Counted from the stretch's first letter, positions 1 to 8,877 are shown. The stretch is 33,510 bases of DNA from Rhodobiaceae bacterium (GCA_002715765.1 PAZY01000056.1:1-33510); one strand, 5' to 3'. The notes: generated by a model not told the origin, from the letters alone. Numbers and translations: made by a program.

Positions 1-2969
1 ACGCAGGCGACGATACGCTTGAAGGTGGGTCTGGTGCTGACCTGCTTGATGGTGGTGAGGGTAGAGACACTGTAATTTACTCAGGATCCGTTTCGGCCGT
101 CACCGTCAATCTCGCAACAGGCATTGGGGTCGGTGGCGAGGCTGACGGCGATACGCTGGTTAGCGTCGAGAATGTTCGTGGGTCTGATCATGACGATAGT
201 CTGACGGGTGACGGAGGTGCGAATGAACTTGTTGGTGCAGCAGGCGATGACCATCTTTATGGCGGGGCTGGCGCGGATATTCTCGATGGGGGTGAAGGCG
301 TCGATACAGCGTATTATGTGAACTCAACCTCTGGTGTCACTGTTGACTTGCTGACCGGTATCGGCATCGGCGGTGAGGCTGAAGGGGATACGCTCATTGG
401 GATTGAGAATGTTATTGGTTCGGATCATAACGATCTGCTCTCGGGCAACGCAGATGCCAACACCCTTGTCGGCGGTGTCGGTGATGACAATCTCGTAAGC
501 GGTGCAGGTGCGACTGTTCTGGACGGCGGTAGCGGGACCGACTGGGCCAATTATACCGGTTCGAGTGCCGCCGTGTCCGTCAACCTTGAGACGGGGGCTA
601 CATCGGGTGGTGATGCTGAAGGCGACGCGCTGATAAGTATAGAGAAGCTTTGGGGGTCAAGTTACGACGATACTTTGGTTGGTGACGCAAACGCGAACGT
701 TTTAAGTGGTGGCGATGGTCATGATACGCTTGATGGCGGTGCGGGAGACGACATCCTGAATGGCGGGGCTGGTGCAAATATCCTCTATGGGGGCGATGGC
801 TTCGACACGGTGATCATAGAGGGTGAGTTTGCAAACTTCTTGACCTTGGTAAATGGAATGTCGGCCGTCATTTCTGCCGGGACCGATAGTGTGACCGCTT
901 CCAATGTGGAACGGTTACAGTTCAATGATCGTACCATTGATCTCGTGGCTGGCAATCTGGCCCCCATCATTGTTGATGGTGTGGTGTCGCAGTCACTCCT
1001 GTATGGCAACAGTTTGTCGATCTCTCTGGCAGATCACTATCGCGAGATAGATGCCGGGGATACTCTGACTTATTCGCTTATGATGCAGGATGGATCAGCC
1101 GCGCCTACGTGGCTGACCGTGAACGCGTCAACCGGCGAACTAACTGGCTTGCCGGGGCAGGCGGATCAAGGCACCTATCAGATTGTCGCCAGAGCAACCG
1201 ACAGTGTTGGCGCGGTCGCCGACATTGCATTCGACCTTGACGTGTCTCGACCGAACACGGCGCCACTTCTGGTGATGCCATTGGCTGACGTGAATGGGGC
1301 CGAAGGCACCGCGATCAACCTCACGCTTGATAGCGGTACGTTCGTTGATGCGGATTCGGAAGATGCGTTACTTGCATGGTCGGCGACGATGGTCGATGGA
1401 TCTGCTCTACCAAGCTGGCTTCAGTTTGATGCGAGCGCGAAGACCTTCACTGGCACTCCCGGCACAAATGGTTCAGGCACATATGCGGTTCGTGTGACGG
1501 CGACGGACGGATTTGGCGAGACAGTGTTTGATGATTTTGATTTGAACATTGCGAACACCAACACGGACCCGTCCGCTCAAAACGGTGTCGGGAGCATAAA
1601 CGAAGGGCAAAGCTTCTCAATTGATCTTGCAACGCTTGCAAGCGACGTGGACGGGGATAGTCTCTCCTACTCGATCAGTGCTGCGCCTGCGGTTGGTAGT
1701 GCAAGTCTGAATGGTTCGGTACTGACCTACACGTCTGTGAATGGATTGCCAGGCACTTATCAGATTGGGTACACCGTATCCGATGGGCAGGGTGGCAGTG
1801 CCAGCGCGACTGTCAATGCTGGTGTAGTTCAGACTAACTTTGCACCAGTTGCAGGGAATGATACTGTTCCTTCAACTATACTTTTTACAAGCGCGCTCGC
1901 TTTTGAGAGCGTGTTGTTGAGTAATGACGGTGATCCTGATGGTGACCCATTGGAGATTATCAACTTGTTTAATCCGGTTGGTGTACATTCGCTTGGTATT
2001 GGTCCACGCCATGTTGGCACTAACGACAGAACTATTACATTTTCTTTTTTGGGCGACAGTAGCGTGTCGCAGTCTGGGTCATTTAGCTATGCAGTTAGCG
2101 ATGGCAAGGGCCATGTCAGTACGGCCACGGTTTCTGTGTCATATACACCAATGGACCCAATTCCAATTGGAAAACCCATCGCCTTCGACCTAGATGGGGA
2201 CGGGATCGAGCTGGTGGATGCGGACGAGAGCAACATCTTCTTCGATCTGAACGGTGACGGCGTGGCTGAGGATACGGGCTGGGTTGATGCGGATGATGGT
2301 CTGCTTGTCTTCGACAAGAATGATGATGGTCTGATCACCGATCATGATGAAGTCTCGTTCGTAGGCTACAAAGAGGGTGCCCGGACTGACCTAGAGGGTC
2401 TTCGAGCCTTTGATACAAACAATGATGGTCTCCTTGATATCAATGACCGCGACTTTGGTTCCTTCAATGTCTGGCAGGATGCAAACCAGAACGGTGTCTC
2501 CGAGGCGGGCGAGCTTCGTTCGCTGGGCGCGGCGGGTATCGCTTCCATTTCCCTGACCTCAGACGAAGCCCTGCGGATTATCGGCGGCAATGTGTCCTTC
2601 GGTGTGGGAGAAGTAACCCGTGCCGATGGTAGCACCAGCTTCTTCTCTGATACGGGCTTTGGGACGACGGGTGGCGGTGACCTTGCAAGCTTGGCGGGTC
2701 TCGATGGCACAGCTGATGACAGTGGGGTCTTCAAAGCTGAGTCGGTTATCCGTCTTGATGCCTCCCTTGATGAGGCAATGGCAGCGCAGTTCCAGTCGGG
2801 TCTGGTGGTCTCCGTCCCTGTCGTCAATGATTATGCGGTTAGTACGGGAAACATCTCGTCGCTTGTGTCCGCCATGGCGAGCTTCGACCCCAAGGCAGCG
2901 GGCAAAGCTGAGTTTGCGAGCAGGGATGAGCAAAGCCAGTCGTCGACACTAGCAGCCTGGGTGGCCTGA
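1..2969 (+). CDS. RTX-type calcium-binding adhesin, 5' end outside window
   Basis: The reading frame is open from position 3, so the gene begins upstream; 988 codons are visible. In order: haemolysin-type calcium-binding (RTX) glycine/aspartate nonapeptides set in a 79-residue repeat (to about 840); two cadherin-like/putative-Ig domains (about 950-1250 and 1255-1565); two further cadherin-type 'tandem' domains (about 1570-1830 and 1835-2150); a C-terminal region rich in EF-hand-like D-x-D-x-D-G loops such as DLDGDGIEL, DLNGDGVAE and DKNDDGLIT (about 2175-2490); and a tail without repeats. Known for the family: such proteins leave through a type I secretion system using a C-terminal signal and act as adhesins or surface proteins, with calcium folding the repeats outside the cell. 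No secretion genes are in the window. The gene ends exactly where the GNAT gene begins. An enzyme domain could lie in the missing N-terminus. Confidence 0.9.
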   Translation, partial: AGDDTLEGGSGADLLDGGEGRDTVIYSGSVSAVTVNLATGIGVGGEADGDTLVSVENVRGSDHDDSLTGDGGANELVGAAGDDHLYGGAGADILDGGEGVDTAYYVNSTSGVTVDLLTGIGIGGEAEGDTLIGIENVIGSDHNDLLSGNADANTLVGGVGDDNLVSGAGATVLDGGSGTDWANYTGSSAAVSVNLETGATSGGDAEGDALISIEKLWGSSYDDTLVGDANANVLSGGDGHDTLDGGAGDDILNGGAGANILYGGDGFDTVIIEGEFANFLTLVNGMSAVISAGTDSVTASNVERLQFNDRTIDLVAGNLAPIIVDGVVSQSLLYGNSLSISLADHYREIDAGDTLTYSLMMQDGSAAPTWLTVNASTGELTGLPGQADQGTYQIVARATDSVGAVADIAFDLDVSRPNTAPLLVMPLADVNGAEGTAINLTLDSGTFVDADSEDALLAWSATMVDGSALPSWLQFDASAKTFTGTPGTNGSGTYAVRVTATDGFGETVFDDFDLNIANTNTDPSAQNGVGSINEGQSFSIDLATLASDVDGDSLSYSISAAPAVGSASLNGSVLTYTSVNGLPGTYQIGYTVSDGQGGSASATVNAGVVQTNFAPVAGNDTVPSTILFTSALAFESVLLSNDGDPDGDPLEIINLFNPVGVHSLGIGPRHVGTNDRTITFSFLGDSSVSQSGSFSYAVSDGKGHVSTATVSVSYTPMDPIPIGKPIAFDLDGDGIELVDADESNIFFDLNGDGVAEDTGWVDADDGLLVFDKNDDGLITDHDEVSFVGYKEGARTDLEGLRAFDTNNDGLLDINDRDFGSFNVWQDANQNGVSEAGELRSLGAAGIASISLTSDEALRIIGGNVSFGVGEVTRADGSTSFFSDTGFGTTGGGDLASLAGLDGTADDSGVFKAESVIRLDASLDEAMAAQFQSGLVVSVPVVNDYAVSTGNISSLVSAMASFDPKAAGKAEFASRDEQSQSSTLAAWVA
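3..842 (+). repeat. 79-residue (237-bp) tandem repeat in the RTX protein
   Basis: The Gly-Gly-(Glu/Asp)-Ala-(Asp/Glu)-Gly-Asp motif starts at 132, 369 and 606, exactly 237 bp apart each time, and the 43 residues before 132 fit the last 43 residues of a unit. Each unit joins a beta-rich linker (VTVNL-x-TG) to an IEN-x-x-GS segment and two to four RTX nonapeptides. The DNA copies have diverged, so this is an old protein repeat rather than a recent duplication. The last unit departs after about 40 residues by adding nonapeptides. Confidence 0.85.
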
Positions 2970-3515
2970 ATGGTTCAAGCGCAGGGTGAGGTGAGTGCTG
3001 ATGCTCAAAGGCTGAGTACCAAACCCCTGCTGGGACGGATCACTGTTCGGCTGGCAAAGGGGGCGGCGGATGAAGAAGCCATCTTCCTGCTTTGTGAGCA
3101 GGCACACTATGAGAGCAAGTATGCAGCGCTGACACTGGATGAACCAGGCCTGCGACGGCAGATCAATCACGACATTAATGCCACTCGCACGAACGGTATT
3201 ATCCTGGCGGAGCGGGAAAGGGCGGACGGTGAGCGAGAAATTGTCGGGCTCTTGAGTGCTGTCGGTGGCAAGTTGTCGTTCGCCCACGTCATTTCCTGTT
3301 CTGCCCTCATCTTCTATATCCAGCCAGATGCCAGGAATAGCCGTGCAGCACTCCTTTTGCTGAAGGCCTTTGAGAAATGGGCAAAAAACAGAAAAGCTTA
3401 TGAGATGGCCATCCATGTCACCATGGGTCGTGCAGATGATGCCCGGGTGAGCCAGATGCTTGAGCGTAAAGGATTCAGTTCAAGTGGGGGCGGCAGCCAC
3501 TTTAAGCTCCTCTGA
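2970..3515 (+). CDS. GNAT-fold N-acyltransferase abutting the RTX gene
   Basis: 181 residues with a GNAT-like layout: an N-terminal beta-alpha region (ITVRLAKGAADEEAIFLL), a central strand with FYIQPDARNSRAALLLL in the place of the acyl-CoA-binding loop/helix (motif A), and a C-terminal LERKGF segment typical of GNAT motif B. The ATG follows the RTX stop codon with no base between, so translation is probably coupled. Known: GNAT enzymes move acyl groups from acyl-CoA or acyl-ACP to amines, and the RTX-toxin activator HlyC also has a GNAT-like fold. I see no HlyC sequence signature. Inference: it may acylate the RTX protein, but it could equally act on an unrelated small molecule. The start is fixed by the abutting stop and by the absence of a better upstream ATG. 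Confidence 0.75.
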   Translation: MVQAQGEVSADAQRLSTKPLLGRITVRLAKGAADEEAIFLLCEQAHYESKYAALTLDEPGLRRQINHDINATRTNGIILAERERADGEREIVGLLSAVGGKLSFAHVISCSALIFYIQPDARNSRAALLLLKAFEKWAKNRKAYEMAIHVTMGRADDARVSQMLERKGFSSSGGGSHFKLL

Positions 3516-3526
3516 CGGGACGACTG

Positions 3527-3570
3527 GTGTCTGGTGGTCGCGATGTGGGTGGAGCCACCACACGGTTTTC
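3527..3570 (+). terminator. possible terminator after the GNAT gene
   Basis: A TGGTGG/CCACCA stem (3532-3537 with 3555-3560), flanked by GTGT and CACAC, is followed by GGTTTTC. The loop is long (17 bases) and the T-run short, so this is only a weak candidate. It lies between two convergent genes. Confidence 0.3.
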
Positions 3571-3612
3571 AATCTTCCAAGAGTGGACCCGTTCACGCGA
3601 TGGGACGCGACC

Positions 3613-4464
3613 TTAGCCCTCGCTCTGCTGGTGCTCCGTGTGCTTGTCAGCAAGTCTGAAAAGGGCGTCGCCAATACCGGCCTGTTGAGCCAGCTTCACC
3701 TGCGCCGCATCACTTGGGAGAAGAACTGAGACTTTATCGACGTTCAGATCACGCAGTTGAAACGGTGTGCCATGGCCGTACTCCAGATGTCCCCGTCCTA
3801 TAATGCCGATCATCAAGGGGGCATCAGGTTGCGTGACGACACGTGCGATATTGCAGGCGAACGCACGATCCCAGGTTTGTTGAGCCCGCAGAAAGCGATC
3901 CGAGATCAGATCCTCGGGTGACGTGCCGACATTGCCTTGACGCTGCGCGTCGCCAACAAGGTTGGCCAGATACTGACGATATTCAAGTGTTGCCGGTTTT
4001 GAGGGGGTGAGGCCGTCGCGGTCCTCTTCCTCAATCGCATCCCAGCCCAGTTTTCCTACCTCCGTCACCAGCGTACGCCGGCAGTTGAGGGCATACATGG
4101 GAACGCGGAACGCGCGGCAGAAGTGAAAAAGAGGGAGGTAGAGGTCGGGAGCAAAGCCCCAGACCTTGTCCCAGTTGACTTGTCTGAGAAAAGCCGCCTC
4201 GTCCAAATGACCTTCGATCCATTCGTCCAGAACGGATTGGACCTGACGCGGAAACATTTCAAATCCCATCGCAATGTCGGCACGGTGCGCGCGAAGCCCC
4301 GCCGCGACATGCAGTTGCCACCGATGAATGTCGTAACAGTCGTGCGTTTCACCCAGAAGAACAACGCGTTGTTGTGCCATCTGCGCCATCAGAGCGCCAT
4401 GGTTGAGGTTTTCACCTGTTGACGGGTGGATCCAGGTAGCAGTGGGATGGTCGATATAAGACAT
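3613..4464 (-). CDS. ChaN/PhuW-family (putative haem-binding) protein
   Basis: 283 residues from the MSYIDHP start. The frame stays open much further upstream, but that extension runs antisense-phase inside the solute-binding protein gene and is not real. The N-terminal half carries the family hallmark VVLLGETHD (Gly38-Glu39-Thr40-His41), then GFEMFPRQVQ and a DLYLPLFHFCR segment, as in the ChaN domain (COG3016). Known: ChaN-type proteins bind haem and are linked to iron-regulated haem uptake (PhuW in Pseudomonas). Unlike the lipoprotein members there is no signal peptide or lipobox, so I infer a cytoplasmic protein. It lies 37 bp behind the YejA-like gene on the same strand, almost certainly in one operon. 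Its exact biochemical role is not established. Confidence 0.85.
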   Translation of the reverse strand: MSYIDHPTATWIHPSTGENLNHGALMAQMAQQRVVLLGETHDCYDIHRWQLHVAAGLRAHRADIAMGFEMFPRQVQSVLDEWIEGHLDEAAFLRQVNWDKVWGFAPDLYLPLFHFCRAFRVPMYALNCRRTLVTEVGKLGWDAIEEEDRDGLTPSKPATLEYRQYLANLVGDAQRQGNVGTSPEDLISDRFLRAQQTWDRAFACNIARVVTQPDAPLMIGIIGRGHLEYGHGTPFQLRDLNVDKVSVLLPSDAAQVKLAQQAGIGDALFRLADKHTEHQQSEG

Positions 4465-4501
4465 GTCTGAAACTCGCTTGTACTGTTCAACAGAAAGATG
4501 C

Positions 4502-6334
4502 TTATGGCGCTGTATCCGGCACCGCACAGGTCCAGAAGCCTGCGCCGCCGCCGACACGGGGCATGTTGGCAGGCGGGCGTATCCGGTTGGACCAGTAAGC
4601 CGTCCGTACCTTCCTGTTCTGATATGTGGGAACCGCAAAGAGCCCCCATTGCAAAGCCCGGTCCAGAAGTCGCGTCGCGTGCGTACGTTCAGGCAATGTT
4701 GTCGCACCCAGAAGTCTCTCAAGCGCATCATCGACAGCCGAACTATCGATGCCCAGAATTGTACGGACATTCTCCGCCTGCAGGCGGGGACTACCCCACA
4801 AGGTGACTTGCTCTCTTCCAGGATGCAGAGGAGGAATGTAGAAGCGATACACCATCTCAAACTCGGCGGTTTGATACCGTTCCTGAAAGCTGGAAGCGTC
4901 CACACGCTGAAGTGTGACTTCAACCCCGATGCGATTGAGCAGGTTTTGCCAGGCGCCGAAGATTTTGTCTTGCGTTGTTGTCGAGGTGAGGATGGTGATG
5001 TTCAACGGTGTTCCGTCACGCTGGTTGGCAAGGCGTCCGCTGTTTTCGTCATACTTCCATCCGGCATCGGCAAGCAGTCTGAGGGCATTGGCGAGGCTTT
5101 CTTTTGTCGAGCGACTTGCATCCGCCGGTTGCCAGCGTTCCGAGAAGGCTTCGTCGGGAAAATGCGCCGGGAAAGTTTCCATCCACGCCTTTTCGTCAGC
5201 GGTGGGTGCAGAAGCCGCCTCATGCTCGGCATTTCCAAAATAGGATGAAGTGCGTTCAAACGCTGAGAACAATTGGGTCTGGTTGACCCAGTCAAAGGGA
5301 ACCAGAGAGGCAAGCGCTGCGCGGACGCGGCGGTCCTGAAAACGCGTATCGCGCATATTGAAGAAAAAGCCGTTCATACCCATCGGCCACCAGGCAGGCA
5401 CGTCTGTCACATGAACGGAGCCGTCTGTGATCGCGTCGTGTGATCGATAGGAATCCCACTGCCGCATGTCGTCAATACCGATCTGGTCCAGATCGCCGCG
5501 CAGAAAGGAAAGATAGCTGGTCGCATCGTCGGAAATATACGTATAGGTGATGCTCTTGAAATGATGCATCCCCTTGCGGGTCGGCAGGTTGGCCGCCCAA
5601 TAGTTTTCGACCCGTTCAAACCGGATTGATTGTCCCATGTTGACGGAGGCAATTCTGTAGGGGCCGCTACCGACAGGGACTTCCGTAAACATTTCACCGA
5701 AGTTTCGGCTGGACCAGTAGTGAGCGGGCAAGACCGGCAGCGATCCGAATGAGAGAATGTTTGACGGGTCTTTTTCCCCATGGAATGTGACATGAACAAC
5801 CCGTTCGGAAACGGCTTCCACCACCGTGTCTTTCAGCATGGACCGCCAGAAGGGACGGGCGGACGCCCGCATGGTGTCAGCCGTGAAAACAACATCCGTC
5901 GCGGTGATCGGGTGCCCGTCATGGAACTGCGCCTTAGGGTGCAGAACAAAAGTAACTGACCGTCCGTCCTCGCCTGCCTGGATGCTCTCTGCGATAAGAC
6001 CGTAACTAGTCTGAAATTCATCGACAGAAGGTTGCAGCAAACTGTCATAGAGATATTCAAAGACGCCGGGCGCGCGCCTCCCCCTGATGATCCAGGGGTT
6101 CAGGCTATCGAATGTCTGTCGGGTTACGAGGTTGATCTCGCATGAACCGGGGCGGTCTGACGAGGCTGCGTTGAATTGGGTGAAGGAGGGGGGATAGAGA
6201 AATGTCCCGCTCACCGAATAGCCGTGTGTGGCGGACGTGTCACCAGCACTTGCGGTCATCGTCGATCCACATATCGCGATGGTGGCAAGGCCGAGCAAAA
6301 CCTTCGGTCGTGAAAAGCCGTTGGGAATGTTCAT
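4502..6334 (-). CDS. YejA-type ABC transporter periplasmic solute-binding protein
   Basis: 610 residues with an N-terminal signal peptide (hydrophobic core about residues 12-28, cut near TASA-GD). The body is a family 5 extracellular solute-binding protein (SBP_bac_5). It has the YejA-like N-terminal block FDSLNPWIIRGR, the motif HDGHPITATDVVFTAD, the central VGSGPYRIASV block and FERVENYWAANLP. The family binds oligopeptides, microcin C and, for some Dpp members, haem. The matching permease and ATPase genes (YejB, YejE-YejF) lie on the other side of the divergent TonB receptor gene. It is first in a two-gene operon with the ChaN-like gene. The promoter region has a Fur-box-like site (6381-6395). 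Inference: it captures haem or a haem-peptide delivered by the receptor; an ordinary peptide substrate remains possible. Confidence 0.9.
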   Translation of the reverse strand: MNIPNGFSRPKVLLGLATIAICGSTMTASAGDTSATHGYSVSGTFLYPPSFTQFNAASSDRPGSCEINLVTRQTFDSLNPWIIRGRRAPGVFEYLYDSLLQPSVDEFQTSYGLIAESIQAGEDGRSVTFVLHPKAQFHDGHPITATDVVFTADTMRASARPFWRSMLKDTVVEAVSERVVHVTFHGEKDPSNILSFGSLPVLPAHYWSSRNFGEMFTEVPVGSGPYRIASVNMGQSIRFERVENYWAANLPTRKGMHHFKSITYTYISDDATSYLSFLRGDLDQIGIDDMRQWDSYRSHDAITDGSVHVTDVPAWWPMGMNGFFFNMRDTRFQDRRVRAALASLVPFDWVNQTQLFSAFERTSSYFGNAEHEAASAPTADEKAWMETFPAHFPDEAFSERWQPADASRSTKESLANALRLLADAGWKYDENSGRLANQRDGTPLNITILTSTTTQDKIFGAWQNLLNRIGVEVTLQRVDASSFQERYQTAEFEMVYRFYIPPLHPGREQVTLWGSPRLQAENVRTILGIDSSAVDDALERLLGATTLPERTHATRLLDRALQWGLFAVPTYQNRKVRTAYWSNRIRPPANMPRVGGGAGFWTCAVPDTAP

Positions 6335-6380
6335 TTTTCTTCTTTTCTGGTTGCTTGGGCATTTTTCTTTTATCTAATAA

Positions 6381-6395
6381 TGACTCTCAGTTGCA
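6381..6395. promoter_or_regulatory. Fur-box-like site, leftward operon side
   Basis: TGACTCTCAGTTGCA matches the site at 6437-6451 at 10 of 15 positions and fits the 7-1-7 Fur layout loosely. It lies 47 bp upstream of the solute-binding protein start, so a bound repressor would cover that promoter. The match is imperfect. Confidence 0.45.
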
Positions 6396-6436
6396 ATAAA
6401 AATCCATATGTGCCAAACCTCCCTCCGTCATGATAA

Positions 6437-6451
6437 TGCGAGTCAGTCGCA
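6437..6451. promoter_or_regulatory. Fur-box-like palindrome upstream of the TonB receptor
   Basis: AATGCGAGTCAGTCGCATT (6435-6453) is a perfect 7-bp inverted repeat around five central bases, preceded by TGAT. This fits the 7-1-7 Fur operator plan (TGATAAT-n-ATTATCA) in shape. It lies 23 bp upstream of the receptor ATG. Iron control is inferred from the site together with the haem-type genes around it. Confidence 0.55.
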
Positions 6452-6474
6452 TTTTAGTTAAAGGGGTGTACGTT

Positions 6475-8877
6475 ATGACAGAGATGAATGGGGTGTCGTG
6501 CGACGCAGGTATGAGACACGGAAGGCAGCGTCAGGAATTGACGTTGCGAGTAAGCACTGCGGCCCTGCTGGTTGCAGGTGTCGTTGCGTTTTCCTTGCCA
6601 GCCCGCGCGGAGGGGGAAGACACAAGTGAGAAGCCTGTGGAAGACGGAAGTGCTGTTGGTGGTAAAGCGCTGCCGGATGAGGCCGCTGTTGGACCGACAA
6701 TCGCGCCCATTGCAGTGACAGCAGCCAGACAGGAGCGCAGCCTGTTGGAGACAGCGGGGAACGTAGATGTCATCACTCGAAGCGATATTCAACGAAGTGG
6801 TGATGTGACGGTTCAAAACCTGTTTCGCTACAAGGCGGGTATCGAGGTGCCGCTACAGAGCTCGGCGACAGACCCGTTCAATTCCAGCGGCGGAATTGAA
6901 ATCAGAGGTGTCGGCGGAAACCGGACTCAAGTGCTCGTGGATGGCAACAGAACGCTGGAACGTATTACCGACAACAGCCGCGATGTGGTTGAGGCCTCGA
7001 ACGTGAAGGCCGTGGAAATTGTCAGAGGCCCGTCTTCTGTGCTTTGGGGGTCCGATGCGCTTGGTGGTGTGGTGAACTTCATCACACGTGACCCATCGGA
7101 CCTGTTGACAGCTGAAGACGATTGGGCGGGGGATGCCGACTTTTCCTATAGCTCTCTCGACAATTCATTTGTGGAAACACTAACGGGCGCTGCTCGGATT
7201 GCGCCAGGACTGGAATTGCTTACCAGCTTCACGCGCCGCGATGCATCCGAGCCGGAACTCTCCAATGCCCGCACCGGTGCAGATGCAATTCAGCCATGCC
7301 CGCGCGCAGCCGCGGCAACACAATGTGATAGCTTTGACCCACAGGACACCGGGTCCAATAACTTCCTGGGTAAGCTGGTCTATGCGCCAAGTGGGAATAA
7401 TCTGTTCCGACTAACAACGGAATATTACACCCGCCGTACGAATGTTTCCCAAAACTCCCTCCTGGGGCCGACCGCGAACGGCTTTGGCGTAGTTACATCC
7501 AATACTTTGTCATATGAAAGAAAGCAGGAAGTAGAACGCTGGCGCGTGAGCTTGGAACAGGAATGGTACCCAGACACGGAATACCTGGATGAGCTCACCT
7601 GGAAACTGACCTACTCACCGCAAAAGATAGAACGGACGGGAGAACGTATCAGGCAGCTTGTTCCAAGCGGTCACACGGAACAGCTTTTCCCAACATTGAA
7701 CTACGAGGAAACTTTCTTCGAGGCAGATATTCAGGCAACGAGCGCGTTCGATATTGCCGGGGCGCCGAACGTCTTCACCTACGGGATTGATGGGAGCCAT
7801 ACGCGCACCGAATATGAACGCTTGGACGTGACCAATAATCTCACCTTGGGCACGACAGCAATCGCACGCGCAGGGGGGTTTAATTTTGCCAATGCAGATA
7901 CGCTAAGAGCCGATGCTTACATCCAAGATGAGATTGAGTTCTTTGGGGGGGATCTGACGGTCATTCCCGGTGTACGTGGTGCTTACCATCAGATCGATCC
8001 GGACCCTGATGCGAACTACCGCGTGGCAGCTGGTGCAGAACCGAAGACGCTCGAAGAGTTTGATGCACAACTGAAACTCGGTGCCATTTTGAAACTGGGG
8101 TCAGGCTGGTCAACGTATGCGAATTTTGGCCAGGGGTTTAAGATGCCGACTGCGCAGCAATTGTTCCAGTCGATCGATAGCACACCCTTCTTTGCATTGG
8201 TCCCCAACCCGAACCTGAAACCTGAGAGCGTTGACAGCTATGAAGTCGGGGTGCGGTTTGATGTCGGGCAAAAAGGGTACTTTTCTGTAAATGGCTTCAA
8301 CGCCAAGTATGACGATTTTATCCAGAATTTCGTTTCCATTGACCCGACACGTTTTGGCCTGCCAGCTGGGCTCAACACGCTCACTTACGACAATGTGGAC
8401 AAGGTGGACATCTGGGGTATCGAGGCCGAGGGCGGGTATCAGTTCAACGAGAGTTTCTACACCTGGTTCAATGTTTCCCATCAGGACGGCGAGCAGACAA
8501 ATGCGGGTGTCACCAGCGAATTTCTCGATGCGATTCCGTTGAAATGGGTGCAGGCCGTTGGCTACGACAATCTGGAACATGGTTTGAATGTTGAGCTTGT
8601 GGGAACTTTCCAGTCGGGCAGCCGGCGGGTGAACAATCGGACAACCGAGTTTGCACCGGGTGGTTTTGCCGTGTTCGATCTCCTGGGGCGTTGGGATGTC
8701 AACGAGGCGGTCAGTGTTCGCGCAGGTGTTCACAACATCTTTGATCGTCGCTACTTCGCAGCTGAAACACGTGGCTTCCCGATTAACGGGTCCGCCAGCG
8801 TTCAAAGCCAGAACCCCGTAGAACTTCAGGTGCAGCCAGGCCGGTATGGAACGGTCGGCGTGTCTTTCAAGTTCTGA
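6475..8877 (+). CDS. TonB-dependent outer-membrane receptor, haemoglobin/haem type
   Basis: 800 residues from ATG 6475, chosen because AAAGGGG (6460-6466) stands 8 bp before it; an in-frame ATG at 6430 has no such site and would overlap the Fur-like box. A signal sequence (AALLVAGVVAFSLPARA-EG) is followed by a plug domain with VTAARQERS, IEIRGVGGNRTQVLVDGNR and IVRGPSSVLWGSDALGGVVNF. A large beta barrel ends in aromatic Phe. Haem-receptor traits: NPNL box at residue 578, a FRAP-like GFKMP before it, and a Cys-x8-Cys-Asp extracellular loop typical of the haemoglobin/transferrin receptor family. No histidine lies between the two boxes, unlike classical haem receptors. The downstream Yej genes follow closely, suggesting one iron-regulated operon through 13313. 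Confidence 0.9.
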   Translation: MTEMNGVSCDAGMRHGRQRQELTLRVSTAALLVAGVVAFSLPARAEGEDTSEKPVEDGSAVGGKALPDEAAVGPTIAPIAVTAARQERSLLETAGNVDVITRSDIQRSGDVTVQNLFRYKAGIEVPLQSSATDPFNSSGGIEIRGVGGNRTQVLVDGNRTLERITDNSRDVVEASNVKAVEIVRGPSSVLWGSDALGGVVNFITRDPSDLLTAEDDWAGDADFSYSSLDNSFVETLTGAARIAPGLELLTSFTRRDASEPELSNARTGADAIQPCPRAAAATQCDSFDPQDTGSNNFLGKLVYAPSGNNLFRLTTEYYTRRTNVSQNSLLGPTANGFGVVTSNTLSYERKQEVERWRVSLEQEWYPDTEYLDELTWKLTYSPQKIERTGERIRQLVPSGHTEQLFPTLNYEETFFEADIQATSAFDIAGAPNVFTYGIDGSHTRTEYERLDVTNNLTLGTTAIARAGGFNFANADTLRADAYIQDEIEFFGGDLTVIPGVRGAYHQIDPDPDANYRVAAGAEPKTLEEFDAQLKLGAILKLGSGWSTYANFGQGFKMPTAQQLFQSIDSTPFFALVPNPNLKPESVDSYEVGVRFDVGQKGYFSVNGFNAKYDDFIQNFVSIDPTRFGLPAGLNTLTYDNVDKVDIWGIEAEGGYQFNESFYTWFNVSHQDGEQTNAGVTSEFLDAIPLKWVQAVGYDNLEHGLNVELVGTFQSGSRRVNNRTTEFAPGGFAVFDLLGRWDVNEAVSVRAGVHNIFDRRYFAAETRGFPINGSASVQSQNPVELQVQPGRYGTVGVSFKF

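Noticed and set aside
2970-3515. HlyC-type toxin-activating lysine acyltransferase
   Set aside because: The position after an RTX gene suggests it, but the residues and layout fit the general GNAT family, not HlyC.
4465-4923. N-terminal extension of the ChaN-like frame
   Set aside because: It overlaps the solute-binding protein gene on the same strand in another phase and has no ChaN similarity; the family begins near MSYIDHP.
4463-5248. 261-codon open frame on the plus strand
   Set aside because: It lies fully opposite the solute-binding protein gene and has no recognisable protein features.
8110-8805. 231-codon minus-strand open frame
   Set aside because: Antisense to the TonB receptor barrel.
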